A stretch of DNA of 64,000 bases from Flavobacterium sp. JAS (GCF_020991455.1 NZ_JAJMOX010000001.1:310001-374000); one strand, 5' to 3'. Shown: positions 26,428 to 36,658, counted from the stretch's first letter. A program made the numbers and translations. The notes: a model not told the origin generated them from the letters alone.

Positions 26428-29400
26428 ATGAAATTAACAAAATTACTTATTTTTTGTGTTTCGTCTTTGTTATTCTCGGTTATCGCTGTGGCTCAAGATG
26501 TCACGGTAAACGGAGTAATAACTGATGAAAGTGGAATGCCAGTTCCAGGTGCAACTATTGTATTAAAAGGGACACCTAAGTCAACGGCATCAGATTTTGA
26601 TGGAAAATTCCAAATTCAGTCACCTTCAAATGGTGTTTTAACAGTTACTTTTATTGGATATGCTTCAGCTACTGAAGCCGTAAATGGGAGAACAAAAATT
26701 GCTATTCAATTAAAACCAGAATCACAATCATTGAATGAGGTTGTGGTTGTAGGATATGGTACTCAAAAGAAATCAGTTGTTACCGGAGCGATCTCTAGTG
26801 TAAAAGCAGCAGATCTTGAAAAAGTTCCAAATGGAAGAGTAGAACAAGCCTTGCAAGGAAGAGTAGCAGGTGTATCTGTAGCTGCCGTTTCTGGACAACC
26901 TGGTGAAAAATCAAAGGTTCGTATTAGAGGTATAACTACTTTTAGAGAAGGAGGAAATGATCCTTTATGGGTTGTAGATGGTATTGCTGTAGATGCAAAT
27001 GCGATTGGTTTTATTAATCAAAGTGATATTGAATCTATCGAGGTTCTTAAAGATGCTGCTTCTGCTGCTATTTATGGTACTCGTGCTGCAACCGGAGTTA
27101 TCTTGGTTACGACTAAAAAAGGAAAATCAGGAAAAATTTCTGTAAACTATACTGGTTTTGCAGGTATTTCTGGTCCAGCTAAAAAATTAGATTTGTTAAA
27201 TGCTACACAGTATGGAGCAATAATGAACGAGAAATCTTTTGCAGACGGCGGTACTGCTAAATATGCTAACCCATCTGCATTAGGTAAAGGTACAGATTGG
27301 CAAGATGCAATTTTTAATAATTCAGCTTTTAGATATACTCATGAATTAAGTATTAGTGGTGGTGGTGAAAAATCAACCTTTTATGCTTCTTTTGGAATAC
27401 AAGATCAGGAAGGTATCGTTGCAACAGAAATTTCGAACTATACAAAGAAAAATTTCCGTTTAAATTCAACACATAAAATTTCGGATTACTTCACATTTGG
27501 ACAAACTTTTGGTTACACGCACCAAAAAACTAAAGGAATTGGAAATACAAACAGTGAGTTTGGTGGACCTTTAAGTTCAGCAATTAACTTAGATCCTATT
27601 ACACCATTAGTGGTTACAGATCCGGCAGTTGCCAGCACTGGTTTTTATACAAATCCAAATGTTGTTAGAGATCCAAACGGAAATCCTTACGGAATTTCTT
27701 CTTTAGTACAACAAGAAATGACAAATCCATTAGCTTATACTCAAACAAGATTAGGTGGATTTAGCTGGTCAGATGATTTTGTTGGAAATGCTTATTTAGA
27801 GGCTAACATCACTAGTCATTTAAAATTCAGAACTACACTTGGTGGTAAATTAGCTTATTGGGGAGACCAAGGTTTTACTCCGGTTTTCTTCTTAAATCCA
27901 AACATGAAAGCGGATAAAAATAGCTATAGCCAGAATAATAATAAATCATTTGCATGGACTCTTGAAAATATTTTGACTTACGCTAATAAATTTGGTGATC
28001 ATAGCATAAATATTCTGGCAGGTCAAGGTGCTTATGTTGAAAACATTGGTGGTAAAATTGGAGTAACTATGTTTGGTCTACCAATCACAAGTTATAAAGA
28101 TGCTTCTTTTAATTTTGATATCCCTCAAACTGACAGAGTAAACGTTTCAGAGGATTTTACAGAACACAAATTAGCTTCATTGTTCTTACGTGCTAATTAT
28201 GATTATATGGAGAAATATCTTTTCACAGGAATCGTTCGTCGTGATGGATCAACTCGTTTTGGAGAAAACAAAAAATGGGGAGTTTTCCCTTCATTCTCTT
28301 TAGGATGGGTACTTTCGAAAGAAGGATTCTGGAAAGAAAACAATGTAGTTAACACTTTAAAACTACGTGGAGGATACGGAGTTGTTGGTAACGATAATAT
28401 CGACGATTTTAAATACAGAGCTTTAGTTGTTGGAGGGTATAATTATTCTGTTGGAAGCACTGGTGGAATTACAACTGGTTACGGAAACTCTACTTTGCCT
28501 AACGCAGATTTAGGATGGGAAGAAACATCACAAACTACAGTAGGTCTTGATGCAAAAATTTTCAATGATTTTAATCTTGTTTTAGATTATTACAAAAAGA
28601 GAACTAAAGGAATCCTAAGAGACGTTGTTATTCCCGGATATGTAGGGGTAGTTAATGCTCCTTCTGCAAATATTGCAGATATGAACAACAGTGGTTTTGA
28701 GGTTGAATTAGGATACAAGAAAAGACTTGGAGATTTCAATTTAGGAGTTAATGCAAATGTTGCTTACTTGAAAAATGAGATTACTTATGTAGGTTCGTCT
28801 ACAAACTATATTGTTGGAGATGCATCGTTCCAGTCTATGGGACCAGTAACAAGAACACAAGTTGGTCACTCATTCAACGAGTTTTATGGTTATAAAACAG
28901 CAGGTATTTTTCAAAATGAAGCAGAAGTTGCTGCATACAAAAATGCCGCAGGTGGTTTGATTCAGCCAAATGCTAAACCAGGAGATTTCCGTTGGACAGA
29001 TACAAATGGCGATGGTGCAATTTCTGATGATGATAAACAGTTTTTAGGAACAAACATCCCTAAATATACTTTTGGTCTAACTGTGAATTTAGACTATAAA
29101 AACTTTGATTTTATGGCATTTACTCAAGGATCTGCAGGAAGTAAAATTTTCCAGGGTCTAAGAAGACTTGATATCTTGAATGCAAACTATCAAACAGAAG
29201 CGTTGGGACGTTGGGTAGGAGAAGGAACTTCAAACGATTATCCTAGATTATCGAACAATGATCCAAATAAAAACTTTACCAATATGTCTGATTTTTATCT
29301 TGAAAATGGTAATTACTTACGTTTAAAGATTGTTCAGGTTGGGTACACGCTTCCAACTACTTTATCGTCTAAAATTGGTTCAGATAAAATTCGTTTTTAC

Positions 29401-29538
29401 TTAACAGGAGAAAACCTTATCACTTTTACGAAATATACTGGATATGATCCTGAAATTGGAGGTCAAGTTTATGGTGTAGATAAAGGAGTTTATCCACAAG
29501 CCAGATCTATTCTGTTAGGAGCAAACGTTCAATTTTAA
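26428..29538 (+). CDS. SusC/RagA-type TonB-dependent outer-membrane transporter
   Basis: Imports oligosaccharide across the outer membrane with energy from TonB. The 1036 aa protein has a signal peptide (ending SVIAVAQ), a carboxypeptidase-D-like regulatory domain (about 24-95, VNGVITDESGMPVPGATIVL), the TonB-box region LNEVVVVGYGTQKKS (about 103-117), a plug domain (about 118-225, with VDGIAVDANAIG and SIEVLKDAASAAIYGTRAA) and a 22-strand barrel that ends in an aromatic residue (LLGANVQF). It is 14 bases upstream of susD. The N-terminal extension is of the ordinary kind, not a sigma-factor-interacting STN domain, so control is likely through the divergent regulator. Confidence 0.95.
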   Translation: MKLTKLLIFCVSSLLFSVIAVAQDVTVNGVITDESGMPVPGATIVLKGTPKSTASDFDGKFQIQSPSNGVLTVTFIGYASATEAVNGRTKIAIQLKPESQSLNEVVVVGYGTQKKSVVTGAISSVKAADLEKVPNGRVEQALQGRVAGVSVAAVSGQPGEKSKVRIRGITTFREGGNDPLWVVDGIAVDANAIGFINQSDIESIEVLKDAASAAIYGTRAATGVILVTTKKGKSGKISVNYTGFAGISGPAKKLDLLNATQYGAIMNEKSFADGGTAKYANPSALGKGTDWQDAIFNNSAFRYTHELSISGGGEKSTFYASFGIQDQEGIVATEISNYTKKNFRLNSTHKISDYFTFGQTFGYTHQKTKGIGNTNSEFGGPLSSAINLDPITPLVVTDPAVASTGFYTNPNVVRDPNGNPYGISSLVQQEMTNPLAYTQTRLGGFSWSDDFVGNAYLEANITSHLKFRTTLGGKLAYWGDQGFTPVFFLNPNMKADKNSYSQNNNKSFAWTLENILTYANKFGDHSINILAGQGAYVENIGGKIGVTMFGLPITSYKDASFNFDIPQTDRVNVSEDFTEHKLASLFLRANYDYMEKYLFTGIVRRDGSTRFGENKKWGVFPSFSLGWVLSKEGFWKENNVVNTLKLRGGYGVVGNDNIDDFKYRALVVGGYNYSVGSTGGITTGYGNSTLPNADLGWEETSQTTVGLDAKIFNDFNLVLDYYKKRTKGILRDVVIPGYVGVVNAPSANIADMNNSGFEVELGYKKRLGDFNLGVNANVAYLKNEITYVGSSTNYIVGDASFQSMGPVTRTQVGHSFNEFYGYKTAGIFQNEAEVAAYKNAAGGLIQPNAKPGDFRWTDTNGDGAISDDDKQFLGTNIPKYTFGLTVNLDYKNFDFMAFTQGSAGSKIFQGLRRLDILNANYQTEALGRWVGEGTSNDYPRLSNNDPNKNFTNMSDFYLENGNYLRLKIVQVGYTLPTTLSSKIGSDKIRFYLTGENLITFTKYTGYDPEIGGQVYGVDKGVYPQARSILLGANVQF

Positions 29539-29552
29539 AAAATTAAAGAATT

Positions 29553-31064
29553 ATGAAAACTATAAAATTTAATAAATACATATATATTGCTGTTGCAATG
29601 GCAGCTTTAGGATCTTGTTCTGAAGATTTTGTAACCATTGACCCGAAAGGGAAATTTGATACAAGTACCTATTTCTCTAACGAACAACAATGTTATGCAG
29701 CTTTAGTTGGAGTTTACGATCCAATGAGAAAAAACGTTGGTGGTTTTGAAAATATGGTGGGAATGCTAAATGCTGGATCAGATGATTTTTATGCTGGCGG
29801 AGGAGGTCCTACAGATGGAAATGGAATTCAGAATTTCTCTACTCACTCTCTTACATCAATCATTATTCCGGGAAGTTTCTGGAATGATCATTATCAAGGT
29901 GTTTCGAGAGCAAATATCTTATTAGAAAAACTTCCGGCAGCTTCTATGAGTGATGCCGTAAGAACCAGATTTGCTGCAGAAGCTAAAACATTACGTGCAC
30001 TTTACTATTTTAATTTAGTGCGTTTGTTTAAGAATATTCCTTTGGTGCTGGTACCTTTAACTACTCAGACTATTTACGATCCGGAGCAAGTTAAACCAGA
30101 GGTGATTTATGCACAAATTGAAAAGGATTTATTAGAAGCGATTTCTGCATTACCTACTACTATTAATCCGGAAACTGAGAACGCAAGGTTTAATAAAGGT
30201 GCAGCGCAAGCAATATTAGGAAAAGTATACTTGTTTGAAGGTAAAAACCCTGAAGCTGCTGCTGTTTTAGCACAAGTGAATGGTACTCCTGGACAAACAA
30301 ATCAATACGGGAATAAATTGTTAGATAATTTTAGCGATTTATGGGTAACTACAAATAAGTTTAATGCAGAGTCATTAGTTGAAGTGCCTCATAGTAGTGC
30401 AGGTAACTCTGACTGGACATTTTGGGGATCTGGTAGAGACGAAGGAAACTCTCTAAACCAAATGGTTGGACCTAGAGGATATTCCAGACCAACAGGTTCT
30501 ACTGCACCGGATCTTCCTTCAGGATGGGCTTTCAATATTCCAACTCAAAAGTTGTATGATGCAATGAAAGATGACCCAAGATTTGGAGCTACTATTTTTG
30601 ATCTAAAAGCTTTAAAAGCAGCTGGAAAAGCAGACTACATTCCGGCATATCAGGATACAGGTTATTTCTTGAATAAATTTCTTCCAAGACAATCAGATGT
30701 TCGTACTGGTGGAGGTAATGCTGAGTTGAACTACAAACAAAATTATTATGTTATCAGACTTGCTGATACTTATTTAATGGAGGCCGAAGCTTTAGGATCA
30801 GGACCAAGAGCACAGGCTTTACTTGATGCAGTTAGACACAGAGTTGGTTTAGATCCTGTTCCAGTAACATTAGCAGCTATCAAAAATGAGAGAAGAATGG
30901 AATTAGCTGGTGAGGGTCATAGATTTTTTGATTTAGTAAGATGGGGAGATGCTGCTGCAGCATTATCTGATAGAGGTTTTGATGCCGGTACAGATGAAAT
31001 TTTCCCAATACCTTACACTGAACTTAATGGAACTAAGTTGAAACAAAATCCTAATTATCAGTAG
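29553..31064 (+). CDS. SusD/RagB-type surface glycan-binding lipoprotein
   Basis: The lid and substrate-capturing partner of SusC. The 503 aa protein has a lipoprotein leader (AMAALGSC, Cys22), followed by SEDFVTIDPKGKF, a typical SusD start. Helical TPR-like repeats (for example AEAKTLRALYYFNLVRLFKNIPLV) cover the N-terminal half. The C-terminal part ends with the hallmark NERRMELAGEGHRFFDLVRWGD and the closing IPYTELNGTKLKQNPNYQ. Length and spacing to susC are standard. Binding-site aromatics cannot be assigned without a structure. Confidence 0.95.
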   Translation: MKTIKFNKYIYIAVAMAALGSCSEDFVTIDPKGKFDTSTYFSNEQQCYAALVGVYDPMRKNVGGFENMVGMLNAGSDDFYAGGGGPTDGNGIQNFSTHSLTSIIIPGSFWNDHYQGVSRANILLEKLPAASMSDAVRTRFAAEAKTLRALYYFNLVRLFKNIPLVLVPLTTQTIYDPEQVKPEVIYAQIEKDLLEAISALPTTINPETENARFNKGAAQAILGKVYLFEGKNPEAAAVLAQVNGTPGQTNQYGNKLLDNFSDLWVTTNKFNAESLVEVPHSSAGNSDWTFWGSGRDEGNSLNQMVGPRGYSRPTGSTAPDLPSGWAFNIPTQKLYDAMKDDPRFGATIFDLKALKAAGKADYIPAYQDTGYFLNKFLPRQSDVRTGGGNAELNYKQNYYVIRLADTYLMEAEALGSGPRAQALLDAVRHRVGLDPVPVTLAAIKNERRMELAGEGHRFFDLVRWGDAAAALSDRGFDAGTDEIFPIPYTELNGTKLKQNPNYQ

Positions 31065-31090
31065 AACTAACTAATCAAAAACAAAGACAA

Positions 31091-31966
31091 ATGAATCTAA
31101 ATATAAATTTAAAAAGAAGTGTATCCCTAATGCTATTTTTAGCATTAGGAACACTAAATAGTTGTGATGACTCAGTTAATGGCAATGACTTAATTGCTTC
31201 AAATGTTGACGCTTCGTTCACAATAACGCCAGTTGCGGGAGCAATGAATACCTACCTTTTAGTAGCACAACCTAACGGTGTAATTTCATCAAGATGGGAT
31301 ACAGGGTCTGGTGCGTCTCCAGGAAAGATGAATGAAATAATTTCATTACCAGATGCCGGTACGTACACAATTACGCACACAGCAGTTGGAGCGGGTGGAG
31401 CTACAGGAACAGCTTCTCATGAAGTTGTAGTTGCAACTACTGATCCTGCAAAAGGAAACCTTGTACAAGGCGGGACTTTTGCAACAGCAGCCGATCAGGC
31501 AAAATGGACGTCGGCAGGTCTTAGCCCAACGGGTGCTGCCTTTTGGTCTTATGCAAATAAAAGCGCAACAATACATTCTCCGGGAGGATGGGCTCAAGAA
31601 GGAATTTATCAAACAATTGATGTTGTAAAAGATAAAGAATATACAATTGATATGGCAGTTTCTTGCCCTAGCGGATCTGATGAAACTTGGTTTGAAGTTT
31701 ATGCAGGTACATCGGTTCCTACACCTGGAGTAGAGTACAAAGACAATAGAGTTATGGGATTAAGCACTTGGGACGGTTGTGCCAAAAGTAGTTTCTCAGG
31801 ACAATTGTCAAAAGTTGGTTGTGTGAAAAATGATGTAACAGGTACAGTTTCTAATGTAGTGAAATTTGCTCAAAGCGGTAAAATTTATCTTCTTATCAGA
31901 AGCGGTGGTAATACGTTTACTAAAGACGGAATCACAGTTAGCAAAGTTGAGTTCAGAGGAAAATAA
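31091..31966 (+). CDS. PUL surface glycan-binding lipoprotein, PKD-like plus C-terminal beta-sandwich
   Basis: The third gene of the susC operon codes for 291 aa. The leader ends in a lipobox (LGTLNSC), so it should be lipid-anchored, most likely on the cell surface beside SusCD. Residues about 35-120 resemble a PKD/Ig-like fold (VDASFTITPVAGAMNTY ... GTYTITHTAVGAGG). Residues about 130-290 form a jelly-roll-like carbohydrate-binding domain (GNLVQGGTFATAADQAKW ... KIYLLIRSGGNTFTKDGITVSKVEF). No catalytic motif is visible. By position it is the surface glycan-binding protein (SusE/F role). It is 26 bases after susD and followed by a hairpin at 31997-32032. Confidence 0.75.
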   Translation: MNLNINLKRSVSLMLFLALGTLNSCDDSVNGNDLIASNVDASFTITPVAGAMNTYLLVAQPNGVISSRWDTGSGASPGKMNEIISLPDAGTYTITHTAVGAGGATGTASHEVVVATTDPAKGNLVQGGTFATAADQAKWTSAGLSPTGAAFWSYANKSATIHSPGGWAQEGIYQTIDVVKDKEYTIDMAVSCPSGSDETWFEVYAGTSVPTPGVEYKDNRVMGLSTWDGCAKSSFSGQLSKVGCVKNDVTGTVSNVVKFAQSGKIYLLIRSGGNTFTKDGITVSKVEFRGK

Positions 31967-31996
31967 AAAGTTAAGTTAAGTTTAAGTTTGGTTGTA

Positions 31997-32032
31997 AATA
32001 GCCCATAATCACTATGAGTATGGGCTATTTTT
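31997..32032 (+). terminator. Hairpin after the susC-susD-SGBP genes
   Basis: AATAGCCCATA and TATGGGCTATT form an 11-bp stem at about 31997-32029 with an 11-base loop and a T run. It could be a terminator or an attenuator that lowers expression of the downstream enzymes relative to the transporter. Confidence 0.75.
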
Positions 32033-32119
32033 AAATCCTTAAACTATCAGAATGTGTTTTTATAGATAAAGAGTTTCTTTAAAAAAACTTCAATTAGAAT
32101 TTAAAATAATAAGGAAAGA

Positions 32120-33574
32120 ATGAAAAAAAATAGTTCTAAAATTCTATGCTTTCTGTTTTCGCTGGCAGCCTTTGCTCAACAGCCAAAGACAAAAAAAGAA
32201 TTTACTACCAATGGAAAAAAAATAACAGTTTATACTACAGCTGAGAATTCAAATTTAAGATTAACATCTACAGATAATTTAACCTTTTCAGCGTCAAAAC
32301 AACCTCTTGAAACAGAGTCATCTGTTTTTGTAGAACCATCAAAAAAGTTTCAGACTTTTATGGGAATTGGAGGTGCTATTACTGATGCGAGTGCTGAGAT
32401 TTTTGCTAAACTTTCGAAAGAAAAACAAACTGAATTTTTAAATGCTTACTACGATAAACAAAAAGGTATAGGCTATTCTTTGCTAAGAACAACGATACAA
32501 AGTTCTGATTTTAGCAGTGGAAGCTATTCTTATATCGAAGAGGGAGACAAAGATTTAAAGACTTTTTCTATCGATCATGATAAGCAATATCGTATTCCGT
32601 TAATAAAGCAAGCCATAAAAACAGCAGGAGGAAAATTGACAACTTATGCTGCTCCGTGGTCGCCAAATGCTTTCATGAAAAGTAATAAAAACGTCTTAAA
32701 AGGAGGAACATTATTACCGGAGTATTATCAAAGCTGGGCAAATTTTTATGTTAAGTTTATAAAAGCATACGAGAAAGAAGGAATTCCAATTTGGGGAACT
32801 TCAACTCAAAATGAACCAATGGCGATTCAAACTTGGGAATCTTGTGTTTATACCGCCGAAGCGGAAAGAGATTTTATTAAAAACTTTCTGGGACCAACTC
32901 TTAAAAAAGAAAAGTTGGGCGATGTAAAAATCATTGCATGGGATCACAATCGTGACCTGATGAATTACAGAGCAAACGTAATTTACTCTGATCCTGAAGC
33001 TTCAAAATATGTTTGGGGAATGGGTTTTCACTGGTATGAAAACTGGTCAGGCGGAGCATCAATGTTTGATAATGTAGCCAAAGTAAATGAAGCATATCCA
33101 GACAAAAAACTTTTGTTTACAGAAGGTTGTGTCGAAAAATTTGATGCTGCAAAATATCAGTTTTGGGGTAACGGAGAAAGATATGGTATTTCTATGATTA
33201 ATGATTTTAATAATGGAACTGCAGGTTGGACAGATTGGAACATTCTTTTAGATCAAAATGGAGGGCCAAACCACGTAGGTAACTTTTGCTTTGCGCCAAT
33301 TCATGCTGATACAACTACAGGTGAGTTAATTTATACACCATCGTATTATTATATCGGACATTTTTCAAAATTCATCCATTTAAATGCAGTAAGAGTTAGT
33401 TCTGCAGTAAGCAGAAGCGCTTTATTAAGTACTTCATTTTTGAATACAGATGGAACAATGGCAACAATTGTCATGAATCAATCGGATAAAGAGATTACCT
33501 ATAATTTGATTATTGCTGCTGAAAAAACAGTAGTTAAAATTCCTGCGCATGCCATACAAACACTTGTTTATTAA
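32120..33574 (+). CDS. GH30 glycoside hydrolase, copy A (signal peptide I type)
   Basis: A retaining beta-glycosidase of clan GH-A, 484 aa. The leader MKKNSSKILCFLFSLAAFAQ looks like signal peptidase I, so the enzyme may be periplasmic or released. The acid/base is Glu232 in STQNEP and the nucleophile Glu335 in LLFTEGC. The GH30 opening FMGIGGAITDASAEIFAKL (about 80-98) and the C-terminal beta-domain (VVKIPAHAIQTLVY) are present. It is about two-thirds identical by eye to copy B (33663). It differs at a substrate-site segment, APWSPNAFMK where the other copies read WSPP or WSAP. Probable activity is endo- or exo-beta-glucanase (inference). Confidence 0.92.
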   Translation: MKKNSSKILCFLFSLAAFAQQPKTKKEFTTNGKKITVYTTAENSNLRLTSTDNLTFSASKQPLETESSVFVEPSKKFQTFMGIGGAITDASAEIFAKLSKEKQTEFLNAYYDKQKGIGYSLLRTTIQSSDFSSGSYSYIEEGDKDLKTFSIDHDKQYRIPLIKQAIKTAGGKLTTYAAPWSPNAFMKSNKNVLKGGTLLPEYYQSWANFYVKFIKAYEKEGIPIWGTSTQNEPMAIQTWESCVYTAEAERDFIKNFLGPTLKKEKLGDVKIIAWDHNRDLMNYRANVIYSDPEASKYVWGMGFHWYENWSGGASMFDNVAKVNEAYPDKKLLFTEGCVEKFDAAKYQFWGNGERYGISMINDFNNGTAGWTDWNILLDQNGGPNHVGNFCFAPIHADTTTGELIYTPSYYYIGHFSKFIHLNAVRVSSAVSRSALLSTSFLNTDGTMATIVMNQSDKEITYNLIIAAEKTVVKIPAHAIQTLVY

Positions 33575-33592
33575 TGTTTTGTAATTAGATAA

Positions 33593-33625
33593 GAGGGTTG
33601 AATTGAATCAACCAATTTGACCCTC
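33593..33625. repeat. Hairpin between GH30 copies A and B
   Basis: GAGGGTTGAATTG (33593-33605) and CAATTTGACCCTC (33613-33625) pair at 11 of 13 positions around seven bases, followed by a T-rich stretch. It may be a weak terminator or RNA-processing site. Confidence 0.5.
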
Positions 33626-33662
33626 AATTTAATTTTAATTTTAATCGTTTTTTGAAAGTACA

Positions 33663-35120
33663 ATGAAAATCATAAATAGAATTCTAATAGCACCAATACT
33701 AGTTCTACAATTAAGTTGTTCTTCATCAAAGGTTGTAGATAAATCTTCAGTTTCTGCATCCAAATCAAACAAAAAAATTGAAGTTTATACCACAGCCGAA
33801 AATACAAATTTAAGATTATCACTATCGAATAATTTAATTTCGAAATCAACAAATTCAACGGTTTCTATCATTTTAGATCCTGAAAAAACAGACCAGACTT
33901 TCTTAGGAATTGGTGGTGCCATAACAGATGCAAGTGCAGAAGTTTTTGCCAAATTATCTCCTAAAAAACAACAGGAATTTCTGACTGCCTACTACGACAA
34001 AAACAAAGGAATTGGTTATACACTAGCCAGAACCAACATACATAGCTGCGATTTTAGCAGTGATAGTTACACTTATGTTGCTGAAGGAGACAAAGATTTA
34101 AAAACCTTCAACATTGATCACGATAGAAAATATAGAATTCCATTAATAAAAAAAGCAATTGAAACTGCCGGCGGGAAATTAACTTTATTTGCCAGTCCTT
34201 GGAGTCCCCCAGCTTTCATGAAAGACAATAATGATATTTTGCACGGCGGCGTTTTATTGCCGGAATTTGCGCAATCATGGGCAAATTACTATGTTAAATT
34301 TATTCAAGCCTACGAAAAAGAAGGTATTCCGGTTTGGGGATTAACCATACAAAACGAGCCAATGGCAAAGCAAAGATGGGAATCTTGCATTTATACGCCT
34401 GAAGCCGAAAGAGATTTTCTGAAAAACTTTCTTGGACCAATTTTAGAAAAAGAAGGATTAGCTTCTAAAAACGTTATCATTTGGGATCACAATCGCGGAG
34501 ATCAGTTAGAGAAAAGAGCCAAACTCGTTTTCTCTGATCCTGAAGTTTCAAAATACGCCTGGGGAATTGGATTTCACTGGTACGAAACCTGGAATGGAGG
34601 AACTCCTAAATTTGAATCGGTAGGTGAAGTTCACAAACAATTTCCAAACAAAAATTTACTTTTCACAGAAGGCTGTATCGAAAAATTTGATGTCTCAAGA
34701 TTTCAGTTTTGGGGAAATGCAGAACGATACGGAATCAATATGATTAACGATTTCAATAACGGAACTGTGGGTTGGACAGATTGGAATATTCTTCTGGACC
34801 AAAACGGTGGACCTAATCATGTTGGTAATTTCTGTTTTGCGCCAATTCACGCAGATACCACAAAAGACGAATTAATTTACACACCAATGTATTATTATAT
34901 TGGTCATTTCTCAAAATTTATTCGACCTAATGCTAAAAGAATAATTGAAACTATTAGCGATAAAACATTAATAAGCACCTCTTTTAAAAACTTGGATAAC
35001 AAAATAATTACCATTGTTATGAACCAGTCAGACAAAGAAGTTGTTTATACTTTAATAAATCAAGATACAAAAACCACGATCACTATTCCGGCGCATGCTT
35101 TGCAAACTATTATAAACTAG
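33663..35120 (+). CDS. GH30 glycoside hydrolase, copy B (lipoprotein)
   Basis: 485 aa and closely related to copy A across its whole length. The leader ends with a lipobox (VLQLSC, Cys19) and a Ser/Lys linker, so unlike copy A it should be membrane-anchored and probably surface-exposed. Catalytic residues are Glu232 (LTIQNEP, acid/base) and Glu336 (LLFTEGC, nucleophile). The active-site segment ASPWSPPAFMK is canonical. The conserved GFHWYETWNGG loop is shared with copy A. The A/B pair looks like a tandem duplication with a split in location. GH30 members act on beta-1,6-glucan, glucosylceramide or xylan; the PUL context favours beta-1,6-glucan. Confidence 0.93.
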   Translation: MKIINRILIAPILVLQLSCSSSKVVDKSSVSASKSNKKIEVYTTAENTNLRLSLSNNLISKSTNSTVSIILDPEKTDQTFLGIGGAITDASAEVFAKLSPKKQQEFLTAYYDKNKGIGYTLARTNIHSCDFSSDSYTYVAEGDKDLKTFNIDHDRKYRIPLIKKAIETAGGKLTLFASPWSPPAFMKDNNDILHGGVLLPEFAQSWANYYVKFIQAYEKEGIPVWGLTIQNEPMAKQRWESCIYTPEAERDFLKNFLGPILEKEGLASKNVIIWDHNRGDQLEKRAKLVFSDPEVSKYAWGIGFHWYETWNGGTPKFESVGEVHKQFPNKNLLFTEGCIEKFDVSRFQFWGNAERYGINMINDFNNGTVGWTDWNILLDQNGGPNHVGNFCFAPIHADTTKDELIYTPMYYYIGHFSKFIRPNAKRIIETISDKTLISTSFKNLDNKIITIVMNQSDKEVVYTLINQDTKTTITIPAHALQTIIN

Positions 35121-35147
35121 CCTTCGCCTAACTAAAAAACTATAAAA

Positions 35148-36620
35148 ATGAAACCAAATTTTAAAAACGCAGTAAAGGCATTGTTTTTTGCTTTAGTAAT
35201 ATTTGCTCAGGTAAAATGTTCTTCATCAAATGATGCAGTCGAAAATCCTCCGGTAACGCCACCAGTGATACCACCAGTTGTCGTAAAAAATGATGTTGAT
35301 TTTTGGTTGACCAAAGGAGATCAAACAGCATTATTGGCAAAACAAACCGGTGTTTTAGGTTTTGGAACAACCGTAAATGCTTACCAAAATATTGAAGTAA
35401 ATGCTGCTCAAAAATACCAGACTGTAGACGGTTTTGGTTATACTTTAACAGGCGGAAGTGCAGACGTTATCAATCAATTAACCACAACAAAAAAAGCAGC
35501 TCTTTTGCAGGAATTGTTCGGCTCAGCTGAAACTTCAATCGGAATAAGTTATCTTAGAATCAGTATTGGAGCATCAGATTTGCATGCAGATACTTTTACT
35601 TATAATGATCTGGCAACAGGAGAAACGGATTTGGATCTTGCCAAATTTAGTTTAGATAAAGACAAAACCGGAGTAATTGCGCTTTTGAAAGAAATTTTAG
35701 CAATCAATCCAAAGATTTTAATTGTTGCGACTCCGTGGTCTGCACCACTTTGGATGAAAACCGAAAACAGTTTTAAAGGAGGGAGATTAGATACTAAATA
35801 TTATGATGTTTATGCAAAATATTTTGTAAAATACATTCAGCAAATGAAAGCCGAAGGGATTACGATTGATGCAATTACACCTCAAAACGAACCTTTAAAC
35901 CCTTATAACACGCCAAGTATGGAAATGTCTGCTTTAGAACAGACAAACTTCATTAAGAATAATTTAGGGCCTGCATTCAAAGCTGCAAATCTTACAACAA
36001 AAATCATTACTTACGATCACAATTGTGATATGCCAAATTATCCAAAAACAATTTTGGCAGATGCAGCCGCATATCCTTTTATAGACGGTTCGGCTTTTCA
36101 CTTATATGCCGGAGATATTAGTGCACTTACAAATGTTTACAGCGCTTATCCTTCCAAAAATATTTATTTTACAGAACAATGGACTTCTTCTACAGGTAGT
36201 TTTGACGGAGATTTAAAATGGCATCTTAGAAATATTGTTATTGGTTCAATGCGTAACTGGAGTAAAAATGCATTAGAGTGGAATTTAGCTAACAACGCTA
36301 ATTTCGGACCTCATACAAATGGTGGTTGCACAGAATGTAAAGGTGCTTTGACAGTTACTTCAAGTGAAAATTTTCAACGCAATGTAGGATATTATATTAT
36401 TGCCCATGCTTCAAAATTTGTTCCGGCAGGTTCTATCAGAATTGATAGTAACTCGGGTGGGAATCTTCAAAATGTAGCTTTTATTACTCCAACAGGATTA
36501 AAAGTTTTAATTGTTGAAAATGACGGATCAGGAACAGAAACGTTTAACATCAAATTCGACGGTAAATGGGTTACAACTTCTTTAAATGCAGGAGCTGTAG
36601 GAACTTATACCTGGAAATAA
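35148..36620 (+). CDS. GH30 glycoside hydrolase, copy C (lipoprotein with proline-rich linker)
   Basis: 490 aa, a second GH30 subtype clearly apart from copies A and B but close to copy D at 39570. The leader ends with a lipobox (FAQVKC, Cys24), then a spacer ENPPVTPPVIPPVVV that would hold the enzyme away from the membrane. The acid/base is Glu248 (ITPQNEP) and the nucleophile Glu343 (IYFTEQW). The aglycone-side loop GSAFHLYAGDISAL differs from the HWYE loop of A and B, so product or linkage preference should differ. A Cys pair in GGCTECKGA (shared with D) may form a disulphide or bind metal. It lies 27 bases after copy B, so they are co-transcribed. Confidence 0.93.
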   Translation: MKPNFKNAVKALFFALVIFAQVKCSSSNDAVENPPVTPPVIPPVVVKNDVDFWLTKGDQTALLAKQTGVLGFGTTVNAYQNIEVNAAQKYQTVDGFGYTLTGGSADVINQLTTTKKAALLQELFGSAETSIGISYLRISIGASDLHADTFTYNDLATGETDLDLAKFSLDKDKTGVIALLKEILAINPKILIVATPWSAPLWMKTENSFKGGRLDTKYYDVYAKYFVKYIQQMKAEGITIDAITPQNEPLNPYNTPSMEMSALEQTNFIKNNLGPAFKAANLTTKIITYDHNCDMPNYPKTILADAAAYPFIDGSAFHLYAGDISALTNVYSAYPSKNIYFTEQWTSSTGSFDGDLKWHLRNIVIGSMRNWSKNALEWNLANNANFGPHTNGGCTECKGALTVTSSENFQRNVGYYIIAHASKFVPAGSIRIDSNSGGNLQNVAFITPTGLKVLIVENDGSGTETFNIKFDGKWVTTSLNAGAVGTYTWK

Positions 36621-36658
36621 TCGAGCAATTTACAATCAAAAATTAATTGAGTTTTTAG

